From: Dactylis glomerata
Lineage: Eukaryota; Streptophyta; Magnoliopsida; Poales; Poaceae
DNA length: 64,000 nucleotides
Direction: 5' to 3'
NCBI GenBank assembly: GCA_007115705.1
Contig: QXEO01000382.1
Location: 4,138,009-4,202,008 of the forward strand
Under the pieces are notes generated by a model. The model saw only the letters and a list, made by a program, of their open reading frames with translations, was not told where the DNA came from and ran no database searches. Both the position numbers and the translations under genes were made by a program. This document shows positions 48,427-60,381 of this stretch, piece after piece (the stretch's first letter is position 1; the number at the start of each line of letters is the position of its first letter).

Positions 48427-49267
48427 TGGGAATATGCCCTAGAGGCAATGATAAAGTTATATTATTCAATATTCCTCTGTTCATAATTAATGTTTATATT
48501 TCATGCCATAACTGTATATTGGTTCCAAATATGAGATTTGGAGGAAAACCGAATTACACGTGTGGAATAATAAACAACAAAAGAGTTCTCTAATCTTGCC
48601 TCTAAGATTAGGTCGCATATTATCCGTAGTCTTGTTTTCCTGACTATGCGCATAAGTAAATTGTTACGAGGTTGCCGATAATAATTGGAAGCACATTGTT
48701 CGGAGAGAATAATGTGTTGGACAAGACCCCATTGATATACCACGAAACTAAGTCGTCAATATGTTTTTGGTATTTAATCATGAAAGACATTGTCATTTAT
48801 ATGCTTTGGTAGACCATGAGAGAAATAGACATGGGTACCAAAAGATTGCTTTCGCTACACTTAACATTATCCGTAAAAGGATTATTACTATAAAGTGTTA
48901 GTGGAGTAATCAGAAAGTATACTATAGTTCTATTGTCTCAAAATTGGTATTTACTACTCCAACGATGGAGAGATATTCTCTGGGACAACTCAGTGTTGTG
49001 ATGTTCGTCATCGTCTGGCCGGATACATGACTAAGTCATGAGTCACAAGAACATCGACAACATGGATAGAGTAAAGTTAACATGTCGAGAAACGAGATAC
49101 AACATAACAGTTTCATCTCGGGTGGTGCAAAGTATCGCTAAGTAAATCGAAACCCTAATGGACATTGTAACGGTTCACATGATAAAGATCTTAGTGTTAT
49201 ATGTAGGGATCATTGTAGCGATTCAAGAGCACGCATATGATCATTGTCGCAGAAATGTGTCCAGGCA
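48427..49267 (+). repeat. 5' part of Copia LTR (BARE/Angela-like), truncated
   Basis: Starts TGGGAATATGCCCTAGAGGC and continues with AT-rich LTR sequence of the type seen reversed at 7264-8946. It is cut at 49267 by the LTR of element T3; no primer site or internal domain follows. Confidence 0.75.
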
Positions 49268-49838
49268 TGTTGACAAGGTTCAACCCCGGCAATGCCCATG
49301 CTTGAGGGCTTTCGAGACATGAAGAGCTTGTGGGATCCGGCAAACTCAATGGCGATCAGACGACACAGGGAAACACAGGTTTTACCCAGGTTCGGCCCCC
49401 TTGTAGGGTAAAGACCTATGTCCTGCTTGTCTGACTTTTATTGATGAGGTGGCTTACAGTGGATGAATACAATGGCGGCGTAGATGCGATCTAGCCGAAA
49501 GGTGGAGAGCTCTCGAGATCGCAAGCGCTCAGGTGGGTGGTGGCAAAAAGTGGCTAGAGAGGCTTTAGGATCTCCTTCCCAACCTTTTATATGCGAAGGT
49601 TGGGTCTCAGGATTGTTTTCCAAGCCAATTACAGATAGAGTCAGTTTGAATAAACCCTAGACGAGTCCTAATTCGACTAGGTCTCCTCCTTCGAGTCTTG
49701 CATTGCATGCCAAGTCTTGCTCCTGGGCTGCGCCAGATGACTAACTTCATAGGCCTCGCTATCTCTTTGGCAGATGTCCCTTCTGGGCCAAAAACCAGGT
49801 AGGCGAATATGGAGGGCCCATTCGACATTCCTTCGTCA
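49268..49838 (-). repeat. 3' LTR of T3 (571 bp)
   Basis: On the reverse strand TGACGAAGGAATG to CCTTGTCAACA, preceded by the polypurine tract CTCGGGGGCTAC (49839-49850). The polypurine tract is the same as in T1, T2 and T5 although the LTR differs. Confidence 0.82.
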
Positions 49839-49850
49839 GTAGCCCCCGAG

Positions 49851-51335
49851 TGCCTGGGATAGTCGAAGACTATGACTATGGCAGGGACTCTAATTCGAGA
49901 CTTTCATTCTTTGCCCTACCTGTAAAGATGCAAAGGCAAAGCATGCATACAAATGATTCGTTCATCAAAAGCAGTTAATTCGAGTAATATTCATCTCGAG
50001 CCTCGAAAAGGCATAACCAGTCTGAGACTCACGCCGGGTCCAGTTAATTGCATAGTTGCAAAAACATCGGTTAGCTTACTCAGATTCGAGTCCCCCGACT
50101 TGAACCCGCGTGGGCTGGCGCTACCTCGACTCGAGCCGCGTGTGGACTTATCAGGTCGAAGCCCAGTAATGTGTAAGGCACTCGATGCATCCATCGATGC
50201 AAGACTTCATACCGTAGGTATGGAAATTTTCTTGGCAGAGCGTGCTTGATACGTATATCGGGCCATCTAGTGTTGCTAACTGTGGACTTACCTTCGTATT
50301 TGACATACGGCATCCGAATTGGTATATTGCCGCCAGGATTCGGGCATTAGGAGTAGGCATAAGCATAGAATTAGATTCCAGGGGACTGAAATCTTCTCGC
50401 GAGTCGAAATTGTGGCACTGCTGGCCCTGAGTTAAAAATGACTTGGGGACTGAAGCCCATAGCTAGATGCAACAACGGCGCTGTCGGCCTGGACGGAAGA
50501 ATCTAGTATTTGGGTGAGCTTGCGGCGCTGCGGGCCGAAAAAAGAGAGGATCATGAGATCGAAAGCCATGACTTGAACATCGAAAGGGCGTTGCCAGCCA
50601 GAAGACGATTCGAGGGATTAAAATCCACAACTCGAAGGTCAAAGCAGCGTAATCGGCTCGAATACGGTCGACGGGGAAAATCGATACCCCTAATTCGTGA
50701 AGCATGGAGGCACTGCTGGCCCGTAATAAATACTTCGAGGGATAACAATCCACAACTCGAATATCAAGACGATAACAATCAAAGCAAAAAGATCCTTTGG
50801 GTGGTCATGCAGAAAACCCAACTCGAAAAGTTCTCGAGCAACTCAAACTGAAGCCTCGTATAAAGAGTAAGACCGCTCAACAAGGCGAGATTTGCTTCCG
50901 AATAGCATAAAGAGGGCGAAAAACTTCACGAAACACCGAGCGCCAAAGAAGTTCAGATTTCAAAAGTACATACCTCAAAAATGCGAGAACTCGATGTCGA
51001 GCTTATCCTTTGGATCGAAAGAAAATAGCTTCACAGGAAACAACGTCAGTGATGACGTTTGGTTCCTTCGAGCTGTCACGCCATCCTCTGCAAGGATAGC
51101 CTGACATTGACAAGATTAGACACCCTGTGGGCCTAGCAGCCGTGCGCTCCGGTTGTTGACCGCGTTTGACCGCATGTCCCACGCGTGGGTGAAAAAAGTC
51201 TGCCATGTCTCCTCAATTACCGCGCGTAGTGGAGGCCATGGCGCCTGTGGTGCTGACACGTGGACGGCCAGATCTACGCCGCCGCTTCCTCTTCGCAACG
51301 TGCGGCTAGGATGGACCAGCGATTCCCGTGGTGAG
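49851..51335 (-). other. T3 3' untranslated region
   Basis: About 1.5 kb with repeated degenerate modules containing GGCACTGCTGGCCC and GACTTGGGGACTGAAG-like motifs (about 50370-50730). No supported gene. Confidence 0.5.
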
Positions 51336-51368
51336 ATAAAAATGGCACAGGAGGAGTAACTGTTTACC
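51336..51368 (+). promoter_or_regulatory. core promoter of antisense gene alpha (T3)
   Basis: ATAAAAA (51336-51342) and CTGTTTACC (51360-51368) match the arrangement upstream of the T1 copy (14890-14926), about 100 bases before the start codon. Confidence 0.45.
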
Positions 51369-51465
51369 CCACTTCACCGTCGTCATCTTCTTCCTTGCAC
51401 TCTGCTCCTGGAATGCATCTCTCCTTCCTCCCACCCGCGCGAAGTTCTTGTTGAGCACCAGCGTC

Positions 51466-54222
51466 ATGGGCAAGAGGAGCTCGACTGCGGCCGGTGCCAC
51501 CGGCGGCGCCGCCGCGAAGAAGGCCAAGACCGCCGATGCTAACCCGCCCGCTGTTGGGAACTGGGTCCAGACCAAGATCGGCGACAAGGAACTAGCGAGC
51601 GCCGAGAAGATTGGCCTTCTGAAGAACGATCCGGCGGAAGTTCTCGCCGCCGGTCCGGAGATCGTACCCCGGCCACCTCCGGGATTCTGGGTACTTTTCC
51701 TTGCATTCCTCCTCCGGGGGCTCTCGCTTCCCCCGCATCCTTTCCTTCGAGGTCTTCTTTTTGCTTATGGGATTCAGCTCCACGATCTGAATCCCAACAC
51801 CATTCTGCACATCGCGTGCTTCATCACACTCTGCGAGTGTTTCCTGGGGATCGAGCCCCATTGGGCGCTCTGGCGCAGGATTTTCGTCATCAGGCGCCCA
51901 CAGTATTACCAAACTGGCGGCTTCAACTGCCAAGTGCGCCAAGACGTCGATTACTTCAACCTCCAGATGCTCGAAAACAATCCTGGCTGGAGGACGAAGT
52001 GGTTTTATGCCAAGGACAAATTCCTCGCCGGCCAGAGCTTCGGTCTTGATGAATTTGGACCTACCACCACCATTCGTCCCTGGGTGTTGTGGAGGCACGA
52101 ACTGTCTGAGGAAGAGATGAGTACCACGCAGCCTCTGATGGAGAAGATTCGACAACTTCGGGCCACACCAAAGAAAGAGCTGTCCGGTCTCTAGCTTATC
52201 CGGACCTTCATCGAGTGTCGGATCCAGCCGCTGGCTACGCGAGCCCACTGTATGTGGGATTACACCGATCACCAAGACCCAACTCGAATTTCTTCTGACG
52301 AGCTTAAGAAGACCGAGATCGATGACGATGTTCGAGCCAACACCAAATTGAAGAAGAAGTCGATTGTGCCAAAAGTCTTTGGTACCGCTGCGTTTAGCAA
52401 ACTAAACCCCCGCACCGAGGTATGGTAACCTTGTTCACGCTTGGATTTTCAGTCTTCGATAAATCTCCCCTCGAATTTTGATAACTAATGGGATGTGCTT
52501 TGTCCAGATTATTCCAGTAACCCGATGCTATCTGCCTCAGCCCGAGGATGGCGAATATCCCGGGCGTGAATTCGACGAGGCTCCAGAGGAATCAGGATTC
52601 GCCATGCCCACGACGTCACGAGCTTTGACGAGGCATGCAAACGTTGACCGGGTCGAAGATTCGGAGGAGCTTGACGCCTCCTCTCCTTCCTCGGGCGATG
52701 ATGGTGGCGTGGTGATTCCTGCCAAACCTCTGGACATCCGCCCTCCTCCTCGATTGGGGAAGAGGACTCTTCCAAACTTCGTCCTTGATACGTCGTAAGA
52801 TTTTACAGTCGAACTTCTTTTCTGGGTGACTATGTCTCGTTTTGATTACGCTGCATACTTCAAATATTCGACCGAGGGAACTTCGGCGAGCTTGGGTGAT
52901 CGTGATCAATTCCAGTTTTGACCCCACGATTCAACCCTCGAACAGACCGCCGACTCGCAAGAGAAGGACATTGGGGACGCCCCACTGGAGGACCCTCCAA
53001 AGTCGACGCCCCCTTAGAAGAAGAATACGGTTGAGCCCGATCTTATTATGGTTTCTTCCTTCGGCGAGCCTTCTGGTTCCAAACACCACGTAAGTCCGAC
53101 GATCTTAGCTTTATGAATCTAGCATTTACCCATCAGTAGCCCCCAAGGGTGAGCCTAAGTGTTTACACTTGGGCTCGCCCTCTAAAGGATAAATCTTCGA
53201 TTCTCATCTTTATTTCCACTTGTTAGCCTGTCGTCCGGGACCTGTCAATGATATGCAAGAACTTTCCTGCCCTGGAAGAGGAGAACCAGCGGTTGTCTGC
53301 CCAGCTAGAAGACATGCGCCGTAAGTGATTCCTTCTTATTCTGAACTTTTGTCTTAACATGTTTTCTTTCTTGCTTACACCGCTATCCGTCGGGTGATTA
53401 GGAATTGCTGCTCAAGCCGCCGCCGATAAGACCTCATTGAAGTCTTAGATAGATGATCTTGCGGCCGAAAACTCTACGCTGAGGGCAAAGGCTGATGGCT
53501 TGGCCGACGAGGTGACCCAGCTCAAGGCTGATTTGACGAAGGCTCAAGAGCTTGTCAATCAGCGATGAGTAGAGGCTGAGTCGAAGGAGAAGGACCTGCA
53601 GCAACGCCTGTAGGCCGCACTTGATTCTTTGCACGGTGAGTCTTATTCTCTGTTTAGTATAAGGTTCATTAGGATTACCTCCCTTTGCTGACTAGAGATC
53701 TCTTTTCTTGATGAAGTTGCTGCCGAACTTGGTGCTGCGGCGATGAAGGAGCCCGCTGGACTCGAGTCCAGCGTTAGTAACGCTGAACGCCTTTGCCAAG
53801 AGGTGTGCGATCTTCTGGCGAAGGTGCGGTCGACACTTGACCGCGTTCGTGATATTTCTGCTCCAGAGTTGACGAGCAGCACTATGGCCAGCATCCTCGA
53901 GGCCCTGGCGGTGAAGGAGAACGGCGAGGACCCTTTAGTTGCTGTGGTTCGCCGATAGGTAACTATTGGCTCCGAGTCCGTCTTCTCTATGCTGATGATG
54001 CATGGGGTTGAATTCGACGCCGACAAGGTCACGGGCACATACCCGAAGGACAAGGATGGGCGCGACATCGCTCCCAAGGCCTATCTTGAGTGCGCCCGAG
54101 ACTTGTCTGCCCGGATGATGAGCTTCTTAGCGGATAGGAATGAAAAGAGGGCGGCGGCGAAGGCGCGAAAGCGTAGTGCGTCGGGCGCCCCATCTAGCAG
54201 AGCCGCTGGTAGTTCGACATAG
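51466..54222 (+). pseudogene. antisense gene alpha of T3: Transposase_28-type protein, multi-exon
   Basis: Starts MGKRSSTAAG. Exon 1 (51466 to about 52419) contains FLLRGLSLPPHPFLRGLLF, LHIACFITLCECFLGIEPH and GWRTKWFYAKD, the Transposase_28 (PF04195) pattern also seen in T1. It then has a TAG after KKELSGL (52192-52194) and continues in frame to NPRTE before a donor (GTATGG). Further exons: about 52508-52795 (acidic, Ser-rich), about 53225-53320 (EEENQRLSAQLEDMRR), about 53402-53636 (coiled coil with TAG and TGA stops) and about 53717-54222 (coiled coil, then PKAYLECARDLSARMMSFL and a basic tail). Same order as T1, with about half the positions of exon 1 shared by eye. Stops are mostly CAG to TAG or CGA to TGA. 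Confidence 0.7.
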
Positions 54223-54408
54223 TCTGGTCGATGAACCGCGCGTACTTGTAATGAATGATGCACTATCCTTTTGTACTTATGGTGTATCCCTAAACGTTGC
54301 CAACTGTTGAGCTGACTTCGGCTCTTGCTACTTTCTTTCGAGATATTTTATGCTCGGTTGCGTTTTGATTTGTGAATGGCTGTTTGTGACTGGGCACCCC
54401 ATTTGTAG

Positions 54409-55077
54409 GGCACTTCCGCAGGATCTGACGCCTGGCTGGTTTCATATGAAACGGTTGGTAGTTCTTCCTCTGCCGCTGAGAGGCGAGCGCCTTCCTCGAG
54501 CGAGCTTTCCTTGATCCGCTCCTTGCGCGACCAACTTAGACGTGCGCAACAAGAGCTGAAGATCGTCACCGCAAAAGTCGACGTTGCTCTCTCCAAGGCT
54601 TCGCTAGCCGTGGATGCGGAGAACTTTCTTCTTGGGGAGATCAAAAATCTTGGAAAAGCGATGAAATGTAAGTTTTTGAGCTCTTGGTCTATTCTTCTTC
54701 TGGGGAACGAATTCTGAGCATCCTTTTTGTCAATTGCAGATGCGTGTATTGACAGCCAAGCCAAGGCTCGATGCGTGAACGCGCATCTTCGGGCGGCTTA
54801 GAGCCACACAAACTCGATTGCCGATAACTTTTAGTCGAATCGATCGAAGGCAATGAAGCTGACCGTCCTTCAAGATCGGATTTCCTAGGCTGGGGAGTTA
54901 GCTGAGACCAGCCGAGCTGCTCTTGCCCTTGTGCATCAGGCGATGTTCCCTTTGAATGACCAACTCGATGGTCCGTCTATGCTGCTTGGCCGCTTCGAGA
55001 ATGGTGAAGCCATCTACCGCTTCATTCGTGAGCACTTGAGGTGCGGGGCTCTGGTTGCCCGTACCACACATCCGTAG
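54409..55077 (+). pseudogene. antisense gene beta of T3: coiled-coil protein
   Basis: Exon 54409 to about 54667 encodes a Ser-rich start and a coiled coil (RDQLRRAQQELKIVTAKV). A second exon from about 54740 gives VLQDRI, ALALVHQAMFPLND, LLGRFENGEAIYRFIREHL and ends THP* at 55077. Three TAG stops interrupt the second exon. It aligns with 11026-11960 of T1 in exon layout and motif order. Its 3' end overlaps the 3' end of the shortened pol by 56 bp. Confidence 0.55.
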
Positions 55078-57907
55078 GAAGCACCGCTTCTACACCGAAT
55101 AGCAGAAAGAACGGTGTGTAGCCAGTTGAGGCATTGGGCGTTGTGCGCAGGCTCCAGAGGACTGAAGGTAGTTCCTCGACCCAAGCGTCTGCTGCGCATT
55201 TGAGAGGTCGAAGGAGTCGCTTCTTGAGGCCGCCGCAGATGAGTCCGCTGGCCTTTTCGACCTGGCCATTGGACTTGGGATGCGCCACCGATGCGTACTT
55301 GATCTTGATGCCGAACTCTTTGGCGAACTGTTGAAATTCGCCCGCGGTGAAGTTGGTGCCGTTGTCGGTGATGATGCTGTTCGGCACGCCGTATCAGTAG
55401 ATGATGGACTCGAAGAACTTGACCGCCATAGTCGCTTCTTGAGTGGTGACTGGGACAGCTTCGATCCACTTGGAGAACTTGTCAACGATGACCAGCAGGT
55501 AAGTGTGGCTTCCTCGAGATGACTTGGGCAGAGGCCCTACTTGATCGAGTCCCCATTGTGCGAAGGGCCATGCAACGGGTATGGTGCGCAGTTCTGATGC
55601 TGGCGCGTGAGGCTTCGTGGCGAATCGCTAGCATGCTTCGCAGTGCTGGACGATGTTCCTAGCGTCGTGGAGGGCCGAAAGCCAGTAGAACCCCAATCGG
55701 AAAGCCTTAGCAACGAGGGTTCGGCTGCTGGCGTGATGCCCACAGGTTCCTACATGAATATCTCGGAGGAGGGTAATTCCGTCCTCAGGTGCTATGCACC
55801 GTTGGAGAACCCCTGTGATGTTGCGCTTGTAGAGTTCTCCGTTGATTATCGTGAAGGCCTTGGAGCGCCACATGATCTGTCGATGATGGATAGTGTCTTC
55901 TGGGAGTTCGCCTCGTATCAGGTAGGCCAGGTACGACTTTGTCCATACCGCTTCGACAAGCATGACTGTGGCTATTTCCTTGGATAGGTCTTCTGTTCCC
56001 ACTGCTAGGGTGGGACCTGACTGCTTATCCCCCGAGCGTGTTGCTAACGCCAGGTCGATGACTGGCTTGATCTTGACGGAGCGCTCGAATATCTCCTCGA
56101 AGAAGACTCCTGGTGGTATCGGCAGGCACTTCGACCCAATGTTGGCCAAGTTGTCTGCCTCTTAATTGCTTTCCCTGCTGATATGGGTCACCTCGCACCC
56201 TTCGAAGTTGCATTCGAGCTTGTCGTACATTGCGCGATATGCGATCATGTTTGCACAGGTCGCGTCGCACTCCTTCATGACCTGTTGGGCAATGAGGTTC
56301 GAGTCCCCGTGGATCTTGATACGAGTGGCGCCACAGGCTTTCGCCATACGCATACCGTGCAGAACGGCTTTGTACTCCGCTTCATTGTTCGAGGGGTTCG
56401 CGAAAAGCATACGTAGGACGTAGCGCATCTTGTCCCCCTGTGGTGACACGAGGACCACTCCTGCTCCTGCTCCCGAAACTCGCTTGGACCCATCTACGTA
56501 TATGGTCCAGCAATTCGACAAGTCCGGTAGCTCGGGCATCTGCGCTTCAGTCCATTCGGCTATGAAATCTGGCAGGACCTGCGACTTGATCGCTGACTGC
56601 CGCTGGTATGTAATCTCCTAGGGCCCCAGAGTGATTCCCCAGAGCGAAACGCGCCCCGTGGCGTCGGGGTTGTTGAGAATGATGGAAACTGGAGTCGAGG
56701 CCACCACTACGATGGAGTGGCATTCGAAGTAGTGTGGCAGCTTCTTCCCTATCATGTAGATGGCGTACGCCAGCTTCTAATAATGGGGGTACCTTTGCTT
56801 GGTCAGGGACAGGACCTCGCTGAGGTAGTACAGTGGTCTTTGCACCCCGTGCTCCTTGCCATCCTCTGCGCGCTCGACCACCAAGGCGGAACTGACAACT
56901 TGATTCATTGCGGCTATGTACATCAACATCGGCTCTTTTTCTTGAGGAGTGACTAGGACCGGGGACGTCGAAAGGCGACGCTTGAGGTCGTCGAACGTGG
57001 CCTGCGCCTCTTCTGTCCAAGTAAAGTTGTCCGTCTTCCGGAGGAGCCGATAGAAGGGGAGAGCCTTTTCGCCGAGCTTGCTTATAAAGCGGCTAAGCAC
57101 TGCTAGTCGACCTGTCAGCTGCTGGACATATCGAAGCATCTTTGGCGGCTGCATGTTGATGATGGCTTGAATCTTTTCTGGGTTGCCCTAGATTCCTCTC
57201 TCAAAGATGAGGTAGCCCAGCAGCTGGCCTGTAGGTACTCCGAAGGAACACTTCTTTGGGTTGAGCTTGATGCTATAGCAGTCAAGGTTGGCAAAGGTTT
57301 CTCTCAGATTGTCGAGCAGGCCGTCTGCCTTTGTGGATTTGATGACGATTTCATCGACGTAGACCTCGATGTTACGGCCGATCTGTTCCTTCAGGCACGC
57401 CTGCATGCACCGTTGATAGGTGGCTCTGGCGTTCTTGAGCCCGAAGGGCATCGTCATGTAGCAGTATACCCTGTGCGGGGTGATGAACGCTGTTTTGTCC
57501 TCGTCTTCGACCTTTAACCTTATCTGGTTGTACCCGGAGTACGCGTTGAGAAATGAGAGATGCTCGCAGCCAGCGGTCAAATCGATGATCTGGTCAATTC
57601 GGGGTAGAGGAAAGTAGTCTTTCGGGCAGTGCTTATTTAGCGCCGTGAAGTCGATGCACATCCTGTAGATCTTGGTGTCCTTCTTTTCCACCATGGCCAG
57701 TGGTGAAAGCCATGTGGCCTCCTTTATCTCTCTGATGAATTTCGCCTCGAGGAGACAATTTATTTCTTCGCCCATTGATCGGGCCTTTTCTGGGTTATAG
57801 CGGCGCATCGACTGCTTGATCGGCTTTGCGTTAGGAAAAATCTTTAGCTCGTGCTCGGCGAGTTCCCTGGGGATGCCTGGCATATCTGCTGGACACCAGG
57901 CGAACAT
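55022..57907 (-). pseudogene. Gypsy pol of T3: reverse transcriptase, RNase H, integrase
   Basis: Reverse transcriptase (57907-57188) shows MCIDFTALNKHCPKD, MPFGLKNARATYQRCM and VYVDEIVIKS, where Tyr-Val-Asp-Asp is usual. The next frames give the connection and RNase H (WTIYVDGS, SNNEAEYKAVLHG, HGDSNLI), then integrase with GHHASSRT, CEAC, GLDQVGPL, TDNGTNF and NGQVEKAS. At least six stops interrupt the chain; most sit where relatives have Gln or Trp (YPHY*KLAY, CEAC*RFA, SIIY*YGVP). The C-terminal part after VLPTDVWYG is missing, so the frame ends at 55022. The start of reverse transcriptase and everything before it is lost at the T4 boundary. Confidence 0.88.
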
Positions 57908-57914
57908 CCTCTAG

Positions 57915-58500
57915 TGTTGGGGATATACCAAATAGGTATACCAGCGACGTAGTCCTAAATCAGCAAGCCAGGGTGGCCCATCAGGGGTGGTATGGCGGAT
58001 TCGCTATACCGGGCGGCCCAGTTGCTGAAGTTGCCACGGCGGTACTGGACGCAGGCGCTTATGGCGGATCCGGAGACAGGCCCATGGCGGATTGCTGATT
58101 ACAGGCCCATGGCGGATTGGAAGACGGCCCATGGCGGGTTGCCTAGTAGCACACGCAGAGGACTTAGTCTAGGACTCCAAGTTGTATCCGCTCCGGTACC
58201 AACGTGTAGCCCACGCCAGGCGCCTTTATAAGCCCGGCGTGGAGCAGCCCTTGAGGCAAGTTAGAAGATTAGAGTCATACGGCCAATCGCATAGCGAAAC
58301 AGCCAACCTCATCATTGTAACCAAGCACTTGTTGCCATATAGTGAATTATAGCAGCACGTAGGGTCTCGCCACCGTTGCGGGATCTGAAGCTGGGTAAAC
58401 TCGTGCTACCACCGTCCTGGATCGCTCCTCCGTGTTCACCCCCTTCCACAAACCGCCATACCCCTACCTCTATGGCAGATCTGTTGATGAAACCACGACA
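57915..58500 (+). repeat. 5' LTR of Gypsy element T4 (586 bp)
   Basis: TGTTGGGGATATACC to CCACGACA, directly followed by a primer-binding site. It contains four CATGGCGGATTG-like units (58017-58140) and a TATA-like CCTTTATAAGC (58220-58230). Confidence 0.85.
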
Positions 58501-58502
58501 GT

Positions 58503-58520
58503 TGGCGCCCACCGTGGGGC
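58503..58520 (+). other. primer-binding site of T4
   Basis: TGGCGCCCACCGTGGGGC two bases after the LTR; a form common in grass Gypsy elements of the RIRE2/Tat kind. The tRNA is not assigned here. Confidence 0.75.
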
Positions 58521-58759
58521 TTAGCGCGTCTGGAGCGCGGATCCAGGCGGGATCTGCCTTCGCAGGCATCGGCGACACCGTCGCCATCGGGCGCGTCCTC
58601 TACGATTCCGGCTTCCCCATCGTCCCAGCGGATAACCTCTGGGTGCCGGCTAGAGAAGACCCTGCTCGATTCACCGTCGTCCCCATTGGAGATATCCATA
58701 TCTTCATTGGAGAGACAAACCCTACCCCCGCTACGGAAACCAATTTCCGGCGGATTGGT

Positions 58760-60046
58760 ATGGCTGAAATCCCCAAACGGACCGCTTTCGAGCTGGATAC
58801 GGAGGAGGACTCATCGGATCTGGAACTTTCCAAGTTGCCCAGATCGGATCTGAAAAGTAATCCCACCCAGCCCGCCCTAGAGGTAGAGGAAGTGGTGGAA
58901 GACCGCAGTGAATCCGCCATGAGTAATCTGGCGTTAGAGACACCGTGGTACTGCCTTGTTGCGTTCGCAGGTATCACTTCGGGATCTACCTCCAATGGAG
59001 AAGATAGCCCAGGTGAATCCATCCTAGAGGCACTTAACGAAAGTGGTGAATCGGATGACTGGGACAGCAAGGGCTATGATTCTGATCACTACGATGCCGC
59101 CATGAGGAAACTCGAGGCGGAATTGGTGCAGCAGGCACTTGAAGAGCAACAAGCAGCGGCCAAGCAGGTGTTTGTAACCAACAAAGGAGATGACGCTGGG
59201 CAGACAACCGGTGATCCACCATCTCAGGCAGTCCAAGACGGAGATGCCGACAATGAGCAGGGTAACCCGCCACCAGCCGCCGATCCCGCCACGGAGCAAC
59301 TTCCTGAGATTCACGGCGGACCCAGGCCTCTGCAACCCGCCATCCCCACGGACCAGCACCCGGAAGACTTCACGACCCCGCTGGACAAGGTCGTCTATGG
59401 AACTCTAGCAGATCCAATCACCCCTGACTATGTCAGAGATGTGAACGATCTCGAGAAGAAAAGGCGAGCACTCCTCAAGGAAGCAAAGCGAGTCGAGAAG
59501 ATGGGCAAGCAGGTTGATGACGACATTGCTAAAGCTCAAGACACGCTGAAACGCGCAAGGAACATGGAAGAGAAGTATGCCACTCTCATCCAGAACCAGA
59601 TCAACGAGGGAGGCGACCCGCAGCAGTACGAAACCTTGAGTTCACCGTACCAACAGCGGAAACTCTGGCCAAGATGTACATCAAGAATCCGCCATACGTA
59701 GACAAAAACCGCAATGAAGTTAGGGCTACGCCCATCTAGAACATCGTGGATGCAAAGGAGCTATTGGAACATAATAAGAGCCCAGCAGCCCTAGAGATGG
59801 TGGTGAAACTGATGACCAAAGCATTAGTACAGCAGGAGAAGGCTACGTCATCACGACGGCTCGAATCTGATCCTGCGCTATGCAGGTCCAGTACTGCCTC
59901 TAAAGCTCAGGGGGCTGGCAACTATGGTGGACGTCCTGATAACGAATCTCATACCGGATCCTCGGAGATCCGAAGAAGAGAAGCTCGTAACCGGGCGAAC
60001 GCCATCCCAATATCCTCCGATGACAAACCAAATGGCAAAGGCCCGC
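58760..60046 (+). CDS. gag N-terminal region of T4, truncated
   Basis: The open frame extends from within the LTR to a stop at 59701; the first Met after the primer site in a plausible position is at 58760 (MAEIPKR). The product is acidic, with Glu/Asp-rich and Gln-rich segments and a coiled coil (VNDLEKKRRALLKEAKRVEKM). A frameshift or stop near 59700 moves the continuing frame to 59746-60046. The element is cut at 60047 by the T5 LTR before any capsid core, zinc knuckle or pol is reached. Confidence 0.6.
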
Positions 60047-60381
60047 TGACGAGGGGTTAACTCGACAAATGTCCTAGATGAAGGACTTAGGATCGGGGAG
60101 ATAGGGCGTCGGATGAACTCGAAGGTAAAGTTAGTCGAAATAGGTGTGTATCGAAAGTAAACTTGGGTGTTCAACCTGGCTTGCTTTCAATCTGCCCTAC
60201 ACCGTCCCCTCCTGGCCCCTATATATAGGTGGCCAGGTCTCGAGGATCGGGTAGGGTACGATACAGATTACAATATCGATATACGGTAAGAACTCGTATT
60301 CGACTATCATTACAATTGAGCCTAGCTTAACGGGCCTCAGGGGTACTCAACTAACGGGCTCTATTAACTATACCCTTGTCA
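60047..60381 (-). repeat. 335-bp Gypsy LTR, copy 3 (3' LTR of T5)
   Basis: On the reverse strand TGACAAGGGTATAG to CCCCTCGTCA, same length as copies 1 and 2, preceded by polypurine tract (reverse of 60382-60393, with one base changed). Confidence 0.9.

Larger units (their letters stand above)
49268..57914 (-). mobile_element. Gypsy element T3, reverse, with antisense gene cassette
   Basis: On the reverse strand: partial pol (57907 to 55022), then a forward-transcribed two-gene cassette (51466-55077), a 3' untranslated region, a polypurine tract and a 571-bp LTR. The left part of pol and gag are missing because T4 begins at 57915. The LTR differs from the 335-bp family of T1, T2 and T5. Confidence 0.82.

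Noticed and set aside
54409..55469. Forward and reverse overlapping frames at 55.0-55.5 kb as additional genes
   Set aside because: Most are shadows of integrase on the reverse strand, which has clear catalytic motifs; only the gene beta end (to 55077) has homology support on the forward strand.
58376..58759. Extended N-terminus of the T4 gag frame from 58376
   Set aside because: This start is inside the LTR and the frame would translate the primer-binding site; the Met at 58760 is more plausible.
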